Shown here in pieces: positions 11,907 to 20,982 of a DNA stretch of 64,000 nucleotides. The DNA is from JAAYXS01 sp043820985 (lineage in GTDB: Bacteria > Planctomycetota > Phycisphaerae > UBA1845 > Fen-1342): the NCBI GenBank assembly GCA_043820985.1, contig JBDRDH010000180.1:1-64000 (forward strand), given 5' to 3'. Made by a program: the position numbers and the translations under genes. The stretch's first letter is position 1. Each line of letters opens with the position of its first letter. The notes below the pieces were generated by a model. The model was given only the letters and a program-made list of their open reading frames with translations, ran no database searches and was not told where the DNA came from.

Positions 11907-12416
11907 ATGCCAGAGCAAACGGCGGACGACAAGTTGCGTGCCATGTTGGACACGGTCGGACGGCGCGGCTTTGCCTACGCCTGGCAACTGCTGCGCAACC
12001 ATGATGACGCTCTGGACGCCATGCAGACGGCGTTGACGGCGGTCTGGGCGCAACGACGGCGTTTGCAGCCGGGCAGGGATCCGCGTGGCTGGTTTTATCG
12101 GGTGTTGCGCAATAAATGCATCGATATGTTGCGCGCGCGGCGGACACGCAATCCCGGTCATCTGGAGAGTGAACCGCCCGCCAGGCAGGAGCATGACCCG
12201 GTAAAAGATGTCGGGCGGCATGAGGAGCTGGATCAACTGCGGCAGGCTTTGAGCGAGTTGCCGGAGGACATGCGCGAGATCGTGCTGCTGCGGGATTTCC
12301 ACGACCTGCCGTATGCCCACATCGCCGAGGTGTTGGGCATTCCTTTGGGAACAGTGATGTCGCGGCTGCACCGGGCACGGACGACGTTGGCTGACCGAGT
12401 GCGGGAAAACGGGTGA
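11907..12416 (+). CDS. RNA polymerase ECF-type sigma factor
   Basis: 169 residues. Region 2 is visible as YAWQLLRNHDDALDAMQ followed by WFYRVLRNKCIDMLR, and region 4 as LSELPEDMREIVLLRDFHDLPYAHIAEVLG with GTVMSRLHRAR. No regions 1 or 3 are present, typical of ECF sigma factors. It diverges from mfd and is followed after four bases by a membrane protein of anti-sigma type, then by a YbjQ-like gene, an apparent three-gene operon. The ribosome site before the ATG is weak. Confidence 0.93.
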   Translation: MPEQTADDKLRAMLDTVGRRGFAYAWQLLRNHDDALDAMQTALTAVWAQRRRLQPGRDPRGWFYRVLRNKCIDMLRARRTRNPGHLESEPPARQEHDPVKDVGRHEELDQLRQALSELPEDMREIVLLRDFHDLPYAHIAEVLGIPLGTVMSRLHRARTTLADRVRENG

Positions 12417-12420
12417 TGCC

Positions 12421-12858
12421 ATGAGCGACTTCGAAAACCACGAAGAGCAGCTCTCCGCCTATCTCGATGGTGAGCTTTCGCAACAACAAAGCCAGCGGGT
12501 CGAAATCGAATTGCGCCGGTCGCCGGAGTTGCGGGCCAGGCTGGAGGAACTGCGGAAGCTGCGCGAGCGCATCCGGCAACTCAATTACACCGAGCCGAGC
12601 GAAGAAGAATGGAGAAAAGTAATGGCGGGCACAACGTTTAAGGCCACACGCGGTCTGGGGTGGCTGCTCTGGATCGGCGCGGCGGTCGTACTGGTCGGGT
12701 ACGGTCTGTACGAATTCGCGGGTGATCCGGGCGTCAGGCTATTCGAGCGCATCGGCATCTTCACGATGTTGGCCGGCGTGCTGCTGGTGTTCGTAACGGT
12801 ACTATATGAACGCATCGTCGCGCACCGGCACGACAAGTATAAGGATATTGAGAAATGA
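12421..12858 (+). CDS. Putative anti-sigma factor, membrane-bound, no zinc ligands
   Basis: 145 residues. The N-terminus EEQLSAYLDGELS resembles the anti-sigma fold that grips ECF sigma factors, but the His-x3-Cys-x2-Cys zinc motif of the ZAS group is missing. A helical, charged linker (about 20-60) leads to two transmembrane helices (about 79-98 and 110-128), with the tail RIVAHRHDKYKDIEK in the cytoplasm. Position four bases after the sigma gene supports the role of its regulator. Two transmembrane helices and almost no extracytoplasmic domain suggest it senses through the membrane or a partner. Confidence 0.7.
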   Translation: MSDFENHEEQLSAYLDGELSQQQSQRVEIELRRSPELRARLEELRKLRERIRQLNYTEPSEEEWRKVMAGTTFKATRGLGWLLWIGAAVVLVGYGLYEFAGDPGVRLFERIGIFTMLAGVLLVFVTVLYERIVAHRHDKYKDIEK

Positions 12859-13190
12859 GCAGCATGCATGTTGTCACTACGCCGAACTTGCCTGGGTATC
12901 GCGTTACGGAGGTGTTGGGGCTGGTGCGCGGCAACACGGTGCGGGCGCGTCATATTGGTCGCGACATCATGGCCGCCTTCCGCAACCTGGTCGGCGGCGA
13001 AGTGCATGAGTACCGCAAGCTGATGGCCGAGGCCCGCGAGCAGGCCCTGGATCAGATGGTCGAGGAAGCGCGCGAAATGGGGGCCAACGCGATACTCTCG
13101 GTGCGCATGACCACCGCCATGATTTCCAGCGGCATGGCCGAGATTCTGCTATTCGGCACGGCGGTCCGCGTGGAGCCGGAGGTGGGGTAG
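12855..13190 (+). CDS. YbjQ/UPF0145-family protein
   Basis: 111 residues, ATG overlapping the stop of the preceding gene (ATGA). The sequence follows the family closely: VVTTPNLPGYRVTEVLG, RARHIGRDIMAAFRNLVGGE, a helix with EAREQALDQMVEEAREMGANAI and a final VRM-T strand. YbjQ-like proteins form ring-shaped oligomers and have been called heavy-metal binding, but their role is unresolved. Location in a sigma/anti-sigma operon suggests envelope or stress function. Confidence 0.88.
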   Translation: MSSMHVVTTPNLPGYRVTEVLGLVRGNTVRARHIGRDIMAAFRNLVGGEVHEYRKLMAEAREQALDQMVEEAREMGANAILSVRMTTAMISSGMAEILLFGTAVRVEPEVG

Positions 13191-13233
13191 TTCGCGGCAC
13201 TTTACCTGGATGACCGTGCGCACTTGGGCATCA

Positions 13234-13318
13234 CGATCCGAGCCCGAAGCGCAAGCGAGGGTTGCAGCCAGGTTGTGTGCGAAACCGGTGCCCTCGCTGG
13301 CGCTTCGGGCTCGGATCG
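13234..13318. repeat. 28-bp inverted repeat between convergent genes
   Basis: Left arm 13234-13261 and right arm 13291-13318 are reverse complements at 27 of 28 positions, with a 29-base loop. The core reads GCCCGAAGCGCAAGCGAGGG on the left. It fills the gap between the plus-strand YbjQ-like gene and a minus-strand gene, so it can fold in both transcripts and act as a two-way terminator or REP-like element. I recall very similar words as dispersed repeats in planctomycete genomes. Confidence 0.8.
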
Positions 13319-13329
13319 CGCGCCGCCCG

Positions 13330-14055
13330 CTATCCCTCGTGCGAATCGCGTTGCGGTCTGGCGGCGGGCTCTTCGTTCACGGCGCGCAGGCGGGGAACAT
13401 TGGATGGTTGGGCTTCATTGGTGGAGACGCGGGGGACGCCGCTGTAGTTTTGGGCGCGGATGAGGTCGTCGATGGTGAACTCCTGGCCGCACTCGGGGCA
13501 GCGCAGTTGTCGCAGTTCGATGAGTGAATAGCCGCATTGCGGGCAATGGACACGGACGAGATTGTCAGCGCCCACGACCGGCCGACCTTGTAATACACGG
13601 ATGACGGTGGGCAGCCAGATCAGGATGATGGCGGCGCCGCCGATCAGTACGAGCGCGAAAATCAGTAACTCTTCGTCGCGCACGCGCAGCATTTCATCAA
13701 TCAACACACCACCACTGATGACACCAACCGCGATAGCCAGAGTGCCGAGGGCCGGTAGAATAAATGCTCTTCCTCGTCGCATTGGTCGCCAAATGACAAC
13801 GAGTGTTACCAACCAGACCAGACCCGCCAGCAATAGAGCGATACCAATGTGGCTGTCGCGTATCCGGCCCTCAGTGACCAGATGGGCATATGCCCAGGCG
13901 GCGAGTATGCTGCCGGCGAGCAGCAGACAGCCGGTTACCAGGCTGAGCGACACACGCAAGGCCAGGTTGGGCTCGGGTGCCCGCCAGGCCCGCCAGACTG
14001 CTGAGATGGCACTTTCATCTTCCATGGATGGGCTCGCATGTGCTGCCGGGCGCAT
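13330..14055 (-). CDS. Membrane protein with C-terminal zinc ribbon
   Basis: 241 residues from ATG (a GTG sits one codon before; AAAGG is immediately upstream). Four hydrophobic helices are seen between about residues 32 and 155. The cytoplasmic end carries a two-knuckle zinc ribbon CPQCGYSL-x7-CPECGQEF. This 'CxxCGYxL...CPECG' module attached to membrane helices is frequent in Planctomycetota. It follows a second protein with the same kind of ribbon on the same strand, 51 bases away, probably one operon. Function unknown. Confidence 0.7.
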   Translation of the reverse strand: MRPAAHASPSMEDESAISAVWRAWRAPEPNLALRVSLSLVTGCLLLAGSILAAWAYAHLVTEGRIRDSHIGIALLLAGLVWLVTLVVIWRPMRRGRAFILPALGTLAIAVGVISGGVLIDEMLRVRDEELLIFALVLIGGAAIILIWLPTVIRVLQGRPVVGADNLVRVHCPQCGYSLIELRQLRCPECGQEFTIDDLIRAQNYSGVPRVSTNEAQPSNVPRLRAVNEEPAARPQRDSHEG

Positions 14056-14106
14056 CACCTTTTGCTATGGCTGGGCCACTCCGGGGGGCGTCTTGCCGTC
14101 CACCAG

Positions 14107-15000
14107 TCACAGGTAAGCCAGGACTTGACGCAGACGTGGCGGCAATATCACCGTCGCCACGAAACGCATTACTACTCGTCCAATCATAACAGCCGCCAGG
14201 CCACCTACCAGGTGTACGGCGCCCAGAGTGAGGATGTAGGGTGTAAACCAATCAAAGAGTTCCGGCATATCGTAGTACATTATTGAGAATACCAGCAGTG
14301 CGGCCGTTAGGGATGCCGTTATTGCGAGTATGAGATAACCCCAGCGCCGCCAATGCGGTACGGTGACCATGGCCAGCATGACCAGCAGAAATCCCAGCAG
14401 ACCAGACAAGATATGCATAAACACGATGAAGACGTCCCACTCGTCGATGTTCGAGCGTGGCACCGGCCGCCAGATCGATGATTGTGTGCTCCCGGTTCCA
14501 GAGATCGTGATCGTCGTGGCCCCGCCGACACGCGTGGTCTGGATGGCGGGCAGCGACGCAAGGGCCGGGAGAACGGAACCGGTGAACGGATCCACCGCCG
14601 GCTGCGTCGGGGCAGCGGTGCTCGTCGTTGGCGCCGGTTTGGTGACTGGCACGCGTTCATACGTCGTCAACTCGTCGAAGGTGCCGAAGGTGACGCCGAC
14701 CTGTGCGGTCCACAGCCCTATTGCGCCACCAATCACCATCGGAATCCAGATCAGCACCAGCATGGTACCGAGTCGGCGTAGCCATGCTCGACCCGCGGTA
14801 ACATTGTCCCTGGCCGCCAGGAAACTGCCGCACTCCGGGCAGAGACTCAGTAGGATTCCGGTGCGTGGATCTGGCCGTACCGCTTGAGTGCGCAGGTTGT
14901 AGCCGCAATTATCGCAATAGCGATCGGTTTCGACGTAAGCCACCGTGGGCTGCCGGGCGAACTCGGCCCTGGTGGCTTCCGTGAGCTTGGATTCCGTCAT
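14107..15000 (-). CDS. Membrane protein with N-terminal zinc ribbon
   Basis: 297 residues from ATG 15000, which has AGGAG 9 bases upstream; the frame extends 27 codons further without support. The ribbon YCDNCGYNLR...SLCPECGSFL lies at about 28-60, followed by one helix (about 75-96), an extracytoplasmic Thr/Pro-rich loop of about 80 residues, and four helices to the end. It appears to be a rearranged relative of the next gene, with the ribbon at the opposite end. Function unknown. Confidence 0.7.
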   Translation of the reverse strand: MTESKLTEATRAEFARQPTVAYVETDRYCDNCGYNLRTQAVRPDPRTGILLSLCPECGSFLAARDNVTAGRAWLRRLGTMLVLIWIPMVIGGAIGLWTAQVGVTFGTFDELTTYERVPVTKPAPTTSTAAPTQPAVDPFTGSVLPALASLPAIQTTRVGGATTITISGTGSTQSSIWRPVPRSNIDEWDVFIVFMHILSGLLGFLLVMLAMVTVPHWRRWGYLILAITASLTAALLVFSIMYYDMPELFDWFTPYILTLGAVHLVGGLAAVMIGRVVMRFVATVILPPRLRQVLAYL

Positions 15001-15211
15001 GCCGTTTGACTCCTGGCGCAGCATGGTACCACCCTGGTAGGGGATTCGTGGGTAACAGGGAAATATTCTGGTATCTGGCAAGTCATTTTCGTGAATGCCA
15101 ATTACTGGCAGGAGGCGTCATTGCTCGACAGATAGCAACGAACACCATCCGCCAGGATTTGACGGTGTGGAACCGGGCCAGGTTCCCGGCCTACGCTTGC
15201 TCGGGTGAATT

Positions 15212-16696
15212 ATGAGCAAGAAACCATGCCGGGGCGCGGGCCACCAGAAGTTGCCCGAGTCACTTAGCTGGGCCCTGAAGTACCTGCCCAATTATTTCTC
15301 TGAGCGACCCTGTCAGTTTCATGTGGAGTTGATGCGGGATCTCGAGTCAGGCCAAAGCCGCTTGACGGCCTGGGTTGCTCCGCGGGGACATGCCAAGAGC
15401 ACGTGCGCTGCTTTTGCCTATCCTTTGTGGTGCCTATACGAGCAAAAACGCCGCAATATTGTCATCATCACGCATGAATCATCCCTGGCGCGGCAGTTTG
15501 TGCGTGACATTCGCACCGAGCTTGAGAGTAACGAGCTGCTACTGGCGGCATATGGCAACGTGTGTGAGAAAGCCCCCGCGCCGGCGGAGTCAGAACAACG
15601 TACCATTCGCCGTAGTCGGCCCAAGTGGTCGGAGGATATGATCGTCACTGGGACGGGTGTCACGCTGCAGGCCAAGAGTACTGGCGGCAGCTTGCGGGGA
15701 ACGCGGACCGGTCCCAACCGTCCGGACTTGATCATCTGCGACGACATTGAAAAAGATGAGCACGTGGCCACGCCGGAAGGTCGGCGAAAGCTGGAGCGCT
15801 GGTTGCAGCGCGTGGTGTTGCCGGCGTTGGCGCCTGATGGTCAACTACTGGTGCTGGGATCTTTGCTGCACTATGACTCACTGTTGGCGAATCTGCGCGA
15901 TCGGCAGCGCTTTCCACGGTGGCACTATCGGGTTTATCGCGCCATTGAAGCCACGGCGGGCCGTGATGGTCAGTTTCGTCGGCAGGCTTTATGGCCGGCG
16001 CGTTGGTCGCTGGCGCGTCTGGACGAGGAACGCGAGCGCGTCGGCACGTTGGCCTTTGAGCAGGAGTACATGGCCAACCCGGTGGATGATTCATTGCGTG
16101 TCTTTCGGCCGGAGTGGCTGCAAAGGTATGATCCGGCCGAGTTGGATCTATGTCGCGAGCGGCTGGTCACGCTGATGGCGGTGGATCCGGCGACGGGTGT
16201 CAGCAGTGGTGATTACTTTGCCATCTGGGTGGGTCAGATCGATCAGTCGACCGGCGTGATCTATACGCGCGAGTTGAGCCTGGCGCGCATTGGTATCGTG
16301 CAACAGGTGAAAGCGATCGTGGCGGCCTTTGAGCGCTGGCAGCCGGTGCGGATCGGGATTGAGACCGTGGCCTACCAAGTGGCCTTAAAGGAGATACTGG
16401 AAGACTACGGACTGCGACACGGCCATTATTTTCCGACAGTGTCGATCCAGACAGTCGCCAATAAAAAGGCGCGCATCGAAGGTTCATCGCCATTTTATGA
16501 GAACGGCACCTTCCGACTACCGCCAGACCTGGATTCGGTAGCCGAGGCGCAGTTTCTGCACTTTCCGAAGGCCAGCCACGACGATGCACCTGACGTGTGT
16601 GCCATGGGCATTGAGTTGGCGCGCAAGCTGCGCAGCGGTCGCAGAGTTGAGGGAGTCACTTTACAACAAGGCACATCTTATAAAGGAGGCTGGTAG
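15212..16696 (+). CDS. Phage-type terminase large subunit, solitary
   Basis: 494 residues. ATPase half: Walker A VAPRGHAKST (55-64) and Walker B LIICDDIEKDE (173-183). RNase H-like nuclease half: Asp325 in MAVDPATG, Glu384 in IGIETVAYQ and Asp457/458 in HDDAPDVC. All catalytic residues of a DNA-packaging terminase are present, so it looks intact. No portal, capsid, tail, integrase or small-terminase gene is nearby, and the start has a poor ribosome site. It may be a prophage remnant or a captured nuclease. Confidence 0.85.
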   Translation: MSKKPCRGAGHQKLPESLSWALKYLPNYFSERPCQFHVELMRDLESGQSRLTAWVAPRGHAKSTCAAFAYPLWCLYEQKRRNIVIITHESSLARQFVRDIRTELESNELLLAAYGNVCEKAPAPAESEQRTIRRSRPKWSEDMIVTGTGVTLQAKSTGGSLRGTRTGPNRPDLIICDDIEKDEHVATPEGRRKLERWLQRVVLPALAPDGQLLVLGSLLHYDSLLANLRDRQRFPRWHYRVYRAIEATAGRDGQFRRQALWPARWSLARLDEERERVGTLAFEQEYMANPVDDSLRVFRPEWLQRYDPAELDLCRERLVTLMAVDPATGVSSGDYFAIWVGQIDQSTGVIYTRELSLARIGIVQQVKAIVAAFERWQPVRIGIETVAYQVALKEILEDYGLRHGHYFPTVSIQTVANKKARIEGSSPFYENGTFRLPPDLDSVAEAQFLHFPKASHDDAPDVCAMGIELARKLRSGRRVEGVTLQQGTSYKGGW

Positions 16697-16954
16697 GCTC
16701 GATAAATAGTGCTCTCGGGACAATTCCAAGGCAACAGAATCAAGATTGCATATTCGGTCGTAGAAAAAGGGGGATTCATTTTTGACTTTGGACAATCAGG
16801 GTGCCTAAGACCTAACAGACGGAGGTTTTGGATTCGTCCAACCATTGTGCATTGAGCGCGGGTTCTAGCTTAGTTGCACATGGGAAGGCGCGCTCCTGGG
16901 AAATGTACGCCGATTCAGATCGGCGATCGGGCCAATGAAGAGGAAGGAAGTGTT

Positions 16955-17530
16955 ATGAGAACAACCGGGAAGATATTGACCGCAGTGGCATTTGCCATGA
17001 TTGCATTTGTGGGGACTGCCTCCGCGCAGTATACGATTGCGACGTTCGCGGATCCGTCGCCGGGTGCAGCGAACCCACTATTCGAGTTGGATGGCAACCT
17101 GTTCAGTGGCAGTTGGCAGGACACGGGGCTGCTGTTGCAGACGCCGGGGTTGACGGCGCCGGATTATGTGGACGCGACGTTTACGACGACGACGATGACG
17201 GTCGTGGGACCGTACCAGCTCAGTGGCGGTACGGTTTCATTTGCCGACAGTGGTGGAGCGCCGCTCTTCGACATTGATTTTGAGAGTGCTTACTTGTTGC
17301 CGTCAATGGCTTTTGGCGCTAACGACTTCATGGCCAACAATGTGGTCTTCTCGGGGCCAATTATTGATGGCGTGTTGGAGGATGAGGCGTTTGCGTTCAG
17401 CTTCGCGAATCCGGTCGCGACCCCCACCGGTTGGACCGTAACATCCGCGTTTACATCTTCGGCGGTTCCCGAGCCGGGCACGTTAGCCTTGCTGTTGCTG
17501 TCCGGATTGGGCCTCTGGCGCCGCCGCTAA
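16955..17530 (+). CDS. PEP-CTERM sorted secreted protein
   Basis: 191 residues. The ATG after AGGAAGG is chosen over a frame reaching 81 bases further back. An N-terminal signal peptide ends at ASA-Q (about residue 26). The mature part is low in charge and rich in Gly, Ala, Phe and Thr. The C-terminus has the sorting tag: VPEPGTL, a hydrophobic helix and RRR, recognised in other bacteria by exosortase. Likely an extracellular or cell-surface protein. No exosortase gene lies in the window. Confidence 0.85.
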   Translation: MRTTGKILTAVAFAMIAFVGTASAQYTIATFADPSPGAANPLFELDGNLFSGSWQDTGLLLQTPGLTAPDYVDATFTTTTMTVVGPYQLSGGTVSFADSGGAPLFDIDFESAYLLPSMAFGANDFMANNVVFSGPIIDGVLEDEAFAFSFANPVATPTGWTVTSAFTSSAVPEPGTLALLLLSGLGLWRRR

Positions 17531-17582
17531 CATGACGATGGTGCGTTGAAACGCACCCTACGATAATACTGAAATCCTTCCC

Positions 17583-17613
17583 AAAGGGACGTCCGTGCCG
17601 GGCGTCCCTTTTT
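17583..17613 (+). terminator. Rho-independent terminator
   Basis: AAAGGGACG (17583-17591), 11-base loop, CGTCCCTTT (17603-17611), then more T. It is preceded by a second hairpin, GGTGCGT-TGAA-ACGCACC at 17540-17557, without T-run. Together they end the PEP-CTERM transcript. Confidence 0.85.
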
Positions 17614-17648
17614 CATGCGCTGGTTTGGAGGTGTTCAGGGGCGTGTTC

Positions 17649-17685
17649 TTGAATTAAGCTGAATGTATTGCTGATAATGATCATT
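17649..17685 (+). promoter_or_regulatory. Candidate sigma-70 promoter of the sugar operon with palindrome
   Basis: TTGAAT (17649-17654), 18-base spacer, GATAAT (17673-17678). The perfect palindrome AATGATCATT (17676-17685) overlaps the -10 box and the probable start site, a position suited to a repressor. Located 78 bases before the isomerase start codon. Confidence 0.5.
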
Positions 17686-17762
17686 CCATGAAGCGGCGCG
17701 CATCATTGTTGACACGCCGCTCGATGTGAGTTCGATGATTTACTTCACACGGGAATAGAGTC

Positions 17763-19286
17763 ATGCCCACCAAGATCGCAATTTTCTGGCCTGGAGACTA
17801 CCGCCCCAAGCCCAACGAGCAGGCGCTGCCGCACGCGGTTGGCGCCACGGAGCAGATCGAACGGGCGTTGCGGAAACTAGGCCGCCAGTCGTACCGGGTC
17901 GAGGGTTTTCTGACCAAGCCACACGAGGCGATAGAGAAGTTGGGACCTATCGACGATCCGCTGATAGGTGTTTGCGTGCATTGGTTCTACGGCCCGCACA
18001 CGACGGATGGCGTGGTCGGTAAAGAGAATCCGTTACTTTTAGCCAGCAACTTTTCCGGCACCTGGCCTGGGCTGGTGGGACTGTTGAATACCGGGGCGTG
18101 CCTGGAGAGTCTGGGACGTAAGTTCTCGCGGGCCTGGACCAGCGCGGAAGACTGGACCACGGACGATGCGTTCATGGCCCGGCTCGAAGAGTGGTGCACG
18201 ACCGGCCGGATCAACTATCCCACCGACGAGGTCAGCTACCACACGGCCATTTCCACTGAAGCCGCCGGTATCGCCCAACAGGTATACGAGCAGATCCGCC
18301 ACCGGCGCGTGCTGGCTCTGATGCTGGGCGATACTTCGATGGGCATGATTAACGGCTACTTCGGACCGCGGCTGTTAAATCCGCTGGGATTCACTGAGCA
18401 TAAAGTTGATCAGGCCTGGATTATCGATCGCGGCCGGCGGATTGAGGAAAAGCGCATCGCTACGGCATTGGCCTTCGTCAAGGAAAAGGGTGTCAGGTTT
18501 CACTATGGCGAGGAAGGGGCCGAGGACTTCGACGAGAACGCCACGCGCGAGCAGTTACGCGACTATCTGGCGGTGCTCGACCTGGTGGGCGAATTCAAGG
18601 CCGACTGTCTGGGCTGGCAGTATCAACTGGGATTGTTGCCATTGCGACCGCCATCGGACTTTTCCGAGGGTCTGCTGAACTCGACCTGCCGGCCGGAAAG
18701 CAACGGCGACACGATCGCCTGCGCGACGGAAGCCGATCAAGGCAACCTGGTACCCATGGAGTTGATGAAACGGCTGCTCAAGGCCAAGGGCTTGCATCAG
18801 GCGGTGATGTTCCATGACGTGCGTTGGGGCGGTGTCCATGACAAGCGGTTCATCTGGGTGCTGCTCAATAGCGGATCCTGTGGGGCTTATGCTTTCAATC
18901 ACGATCCAGACACGCTCAAGGGCGTGCACTCTTATCGCCAGCCGGCTGGATACTTCCCCGTACCCGGCGGGACGTTCACCGGCGAGAGCCTGCCCGGCGA
19001 GGTGACCTGGGCGCGGGCGTACATTAAGGACGGCGGCATGTGGATGGACGTCGGGCGGGGTGAGGTCGTGCGGTTACCGCCCAAGAAGCGCCAAGCCTGG
19101 TGGCAGGGCACGACCAGTGAGTGGCCCTTCATGGCGACTTATATGGGTGTGCGCCAGGACACGATCATGGCGCATTATCTGAGCAATCACGTCGCCGTGG
19201 CGTACGGGGACATCTTTGACGAAATGGTGGCTTTAAGTCAGGCCCTGGGATTCAAAGTGCGGATACTGGCCGGGAAGCAGGCATGA
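17763..19286 (+). CDS. L-fucose/L-arabinose isomerase-family protein
   Basis: 507 residues, cytoplasmic. The protein looks like the FucI/AraA fold: N-terminal Rossmann-like part (KIAIFWPGDYR...), a conserved-looking core (GDTSMGMINGYFGP) and a C-terminal part with GTFTGESLPGEVTWARAY. These enzymes interconvert aldoses and ketoses with Mn2+. With an FGGY kinase directly downstream (ATGA overlap) and a sugar ABC importer, it should act on the imported sugar; D-arabinose or L-fucose to ketose is plausible. Many FucI-like proteins are misassigned, so the substrate is open. Confidence 0.7.
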   Translation: MPTKIAIFWPGDYRPKPNEQALPHAVGATEQIERALRKLGRQSYRVEGFLTKPHEAIEKLGPIDDPLIGVCVHWFYGPHTTDGVVGKENPLLLASNFSGTWPGLVGLLNTGACLESLGRKFSRAWTSAEDWTTDDAFMARLEEWCTTGRINYPTDEVSYHTAISTEAAGIAQQVYEQIRHRRVLALMLGDTSMGMINGYFGPRLLNPLGFTEHKVDQAWIIDRGRRIEEKRIATALAFVKEKGVRFHYGEEGAEDFDENATREQLRDYLAVLDLVGEFKADCLGWQYQLGLLPLRPPSDFSEGLLNSTCRPESNGDTIACATEADQGNLVPMELMKRLLKAKGLHQAVMFHDVRWGGVHDKRFIWVLLNSGSCGAYAFNHDPDTLKGVHSYRQPAGYFPVPGGTFTGESLPGEVTWARAYIKDGGMWMDVGRGEVVRLPPKKRQAWWQGTTSEWPFMATYMGVRQDTIMAHYLSNHVAVAYGDIFDEMVALSQALGFKVRILAGKQA

Positions 19287-20956
19287 CTGATTCTATCAAC
19301 GAACGTGTATACATTGGTATCGACGTCGGGACTGGCAGTGCCCGGGCGGGTGTGTTTGACGCCGGGGGGCGGATGCTGGCCAGTGCCACACATGAGATCC
19401 GGATGTGGCGTCCGCAAACCAACTTTGTGGAGCAATCGTCAGAGGATATCTGGCGAGCGGTCTGCGCGGTGGTCCGGCAGGCCTTGGTGGATGCGGGAGC
19501 TGAAGCGGAGCAGGTACGTGGGATCGGCTTTGATGCTACCTGCTCGCTGGTGGTGCTGGACCAGGATGATAAGCCGGTCACGGTCAGCCCGAGTGGCCGT
19601 GACGAGCAGAACATCATTGTCTGGATGGACCATCGGGCGCTGGATCAAACGCAGCGCATCAACGCCACCGAGCATGAGGTGCTCAGGTATGTCGGTGGCC
19701 GGATCTCGCCTGAGATGGAGACGCCGAAGCTGTTGTGGCTGAAGGAAAACCTGCCGCAAACCTGGCGCCGCGCGGCCCGCTTTTTTGACCTGCCGGACTT
19801 TCTGGTCTATCGCGCCACCGGTAGCGACGTGCGCTCGCTGTGCTCTACGGTTTGCAAGTGGACGTATCTGGGATATCGCGAGCAAGAGGCCGAAGGTGCT
19901 TTGGGGTGGGAAGACACTTATTTTACGCAGGTGGGGCTGGGTGAACTGGTTGAAGAAGGATACCAGCGTATAGGTACTTGTGTGCGGCCGATGGGCGCGG
20001 CGGTTGGGGGCGGGCTGGCTCAGGATGCGGCGTGCGAGCTAGGCCTGCGCCCGGGTATCCCGGTGGGAGTTTCGATCATCGACGCGCACGCCGGCGGCCT
20101 GGGCATGCTGGGAGCGCCGCTGGACGGCGTGGCCCCGACGGATGAGGGACTGGAGGCGCGCCTGGCGCTGATCGGCGGCACTTCGAGTTGTCACATGGCC
20201 GTCTCGCGCGAGGCGCGGTATATCCCAGGTGTCTGGGGCCCCTATTACTCGGCGATGATTCCGGGCATGTGGTTGACCGAGGGCGGGCAGTCGGCGACCG
20301 GGGCGCTGATCGACCACGTGATTTTCTCCCACACGCGCGCGGCGGAGCTGCAAACACAGGCCGGGGAGCAGGGACGCACCATATATGAATTGCTCAACGA
20401 GCGCCTGGAGAAATTGAGCCAGGGTTCGGCGTTTCCCGCCGAGCTGACGCGGGAGCTACATGTACTGCCCTATTTTCATGGCAACCGCTCCCCGCGGGCG
20501 GATGCCACGTTACGCGGCACGATCACCGGCCTGACGCTGAGCGATACCGCTGATGATCTGGCACTGCTATATTTGGCGACGGTCCAAGCGGTCGCACATG
20601 GCACGCGGCATATCGTCGATACCCTGAATCAGAATGGCTACCAGATCGCGACGATATTCGCCTGTGGCGGTGGGACCAAGAATCCGGTGTTTCTGCGGGA
20701 ACACGCGGATATCACCGGCTGCCGTTTCGTGCTGCCGCGTGAGCCGGAGGCGGTGCTGCTGGGGGCGGCCATTCTCGGCGCGGTTGCCTCGGGAGATTTC
20801 GCCACAATGCTCGACGCCATGGCGGCTATGAACCAGGCTGGTGAAACAATCCAGCCCACGGGCGGAGTCGTGGCCGATTATCATGGTGCCAAGCACAAGG
20901 TCTTCCACCGGATGTATGACGATCTGATGGCCTATCGTGGGATTATGGTGCCGTAG
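19283..20956 (+). CDS. FGGY-family pentulose kinase (D-ribulokinase-like)
   Basis: 557 residues. N-terminal ATPase-fold motif YIGIDVGTGSARAGVFD (10-26), the GFDATCSLVVLD segment and NIIVWMDHRA typical of the ribulokinase branch of FGGY kinases, and the C-terminal ACGGGTKNPVFLREHADITG that closes over ATP. It should phosphorylate the ketose made by the isomerase encoded just before, giving D-ribulose 5-phosphate or a related sugar phosphate. The start codon overlaps the isomerase stop, so the two are co-translated. Confidence 0.85.
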   Translation: MTDSINERVYIGIDVGTGSARAGVFDAGGRMLASATHEIRMWRPQTNFVEQSSEDIWRAVCAVVRQALVDAGAEAEQVRGIGFDATCSLVVLDQDDKPVTVSPSGRDEQNIIVWMDHRALDQTQRINATEHEVLRYVGGRISPEMETPKLLWLKENLPQTWRRAARFFDLPDFLVYRATGSDVRSLCSTVCKWTYLGYREQEAEGALGWEDTYFTQVGLGELVEEGYQRIGTCVRPMGAAVGGGLAQDAACELGLRPGIPVGVSIIDAHAGGLGMLGAPLDGVAPTDEGLEARLALIGGTSSCHMAVSREARYIPGVWGPYYSAMIPGMWLTEGGQSATGALIDHVIFSHTRAAELQTQAGEQGRTIYELLNERLEKLSQGSAFPAELTRELHVLPYFHGNRSPRADATLRGTITGLTLSDTADDLALLYLATVQAVAHGTRHIVDTLNQNGYQIATIFACGGGTKNPVFLREHADITGCRFVLPREPEAVLLGAAILGAVASGDFATMLDAMAAMNQAGETIQPTGGVVADYHGAKHKVFHRMYDDLMAYRGIMVP

Positions 20957-20982
20957 GATATTCACCCCTTAAATTTGGTCTA

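Noticed and set aside
11723..11953. 77-residue N-terminal extension of Mfd
   Set aside because: It would overlap the divergent sigma gene and is not conserved-looking; GTG codons at 11722-11713 fit the usual Mfd N-terminus.
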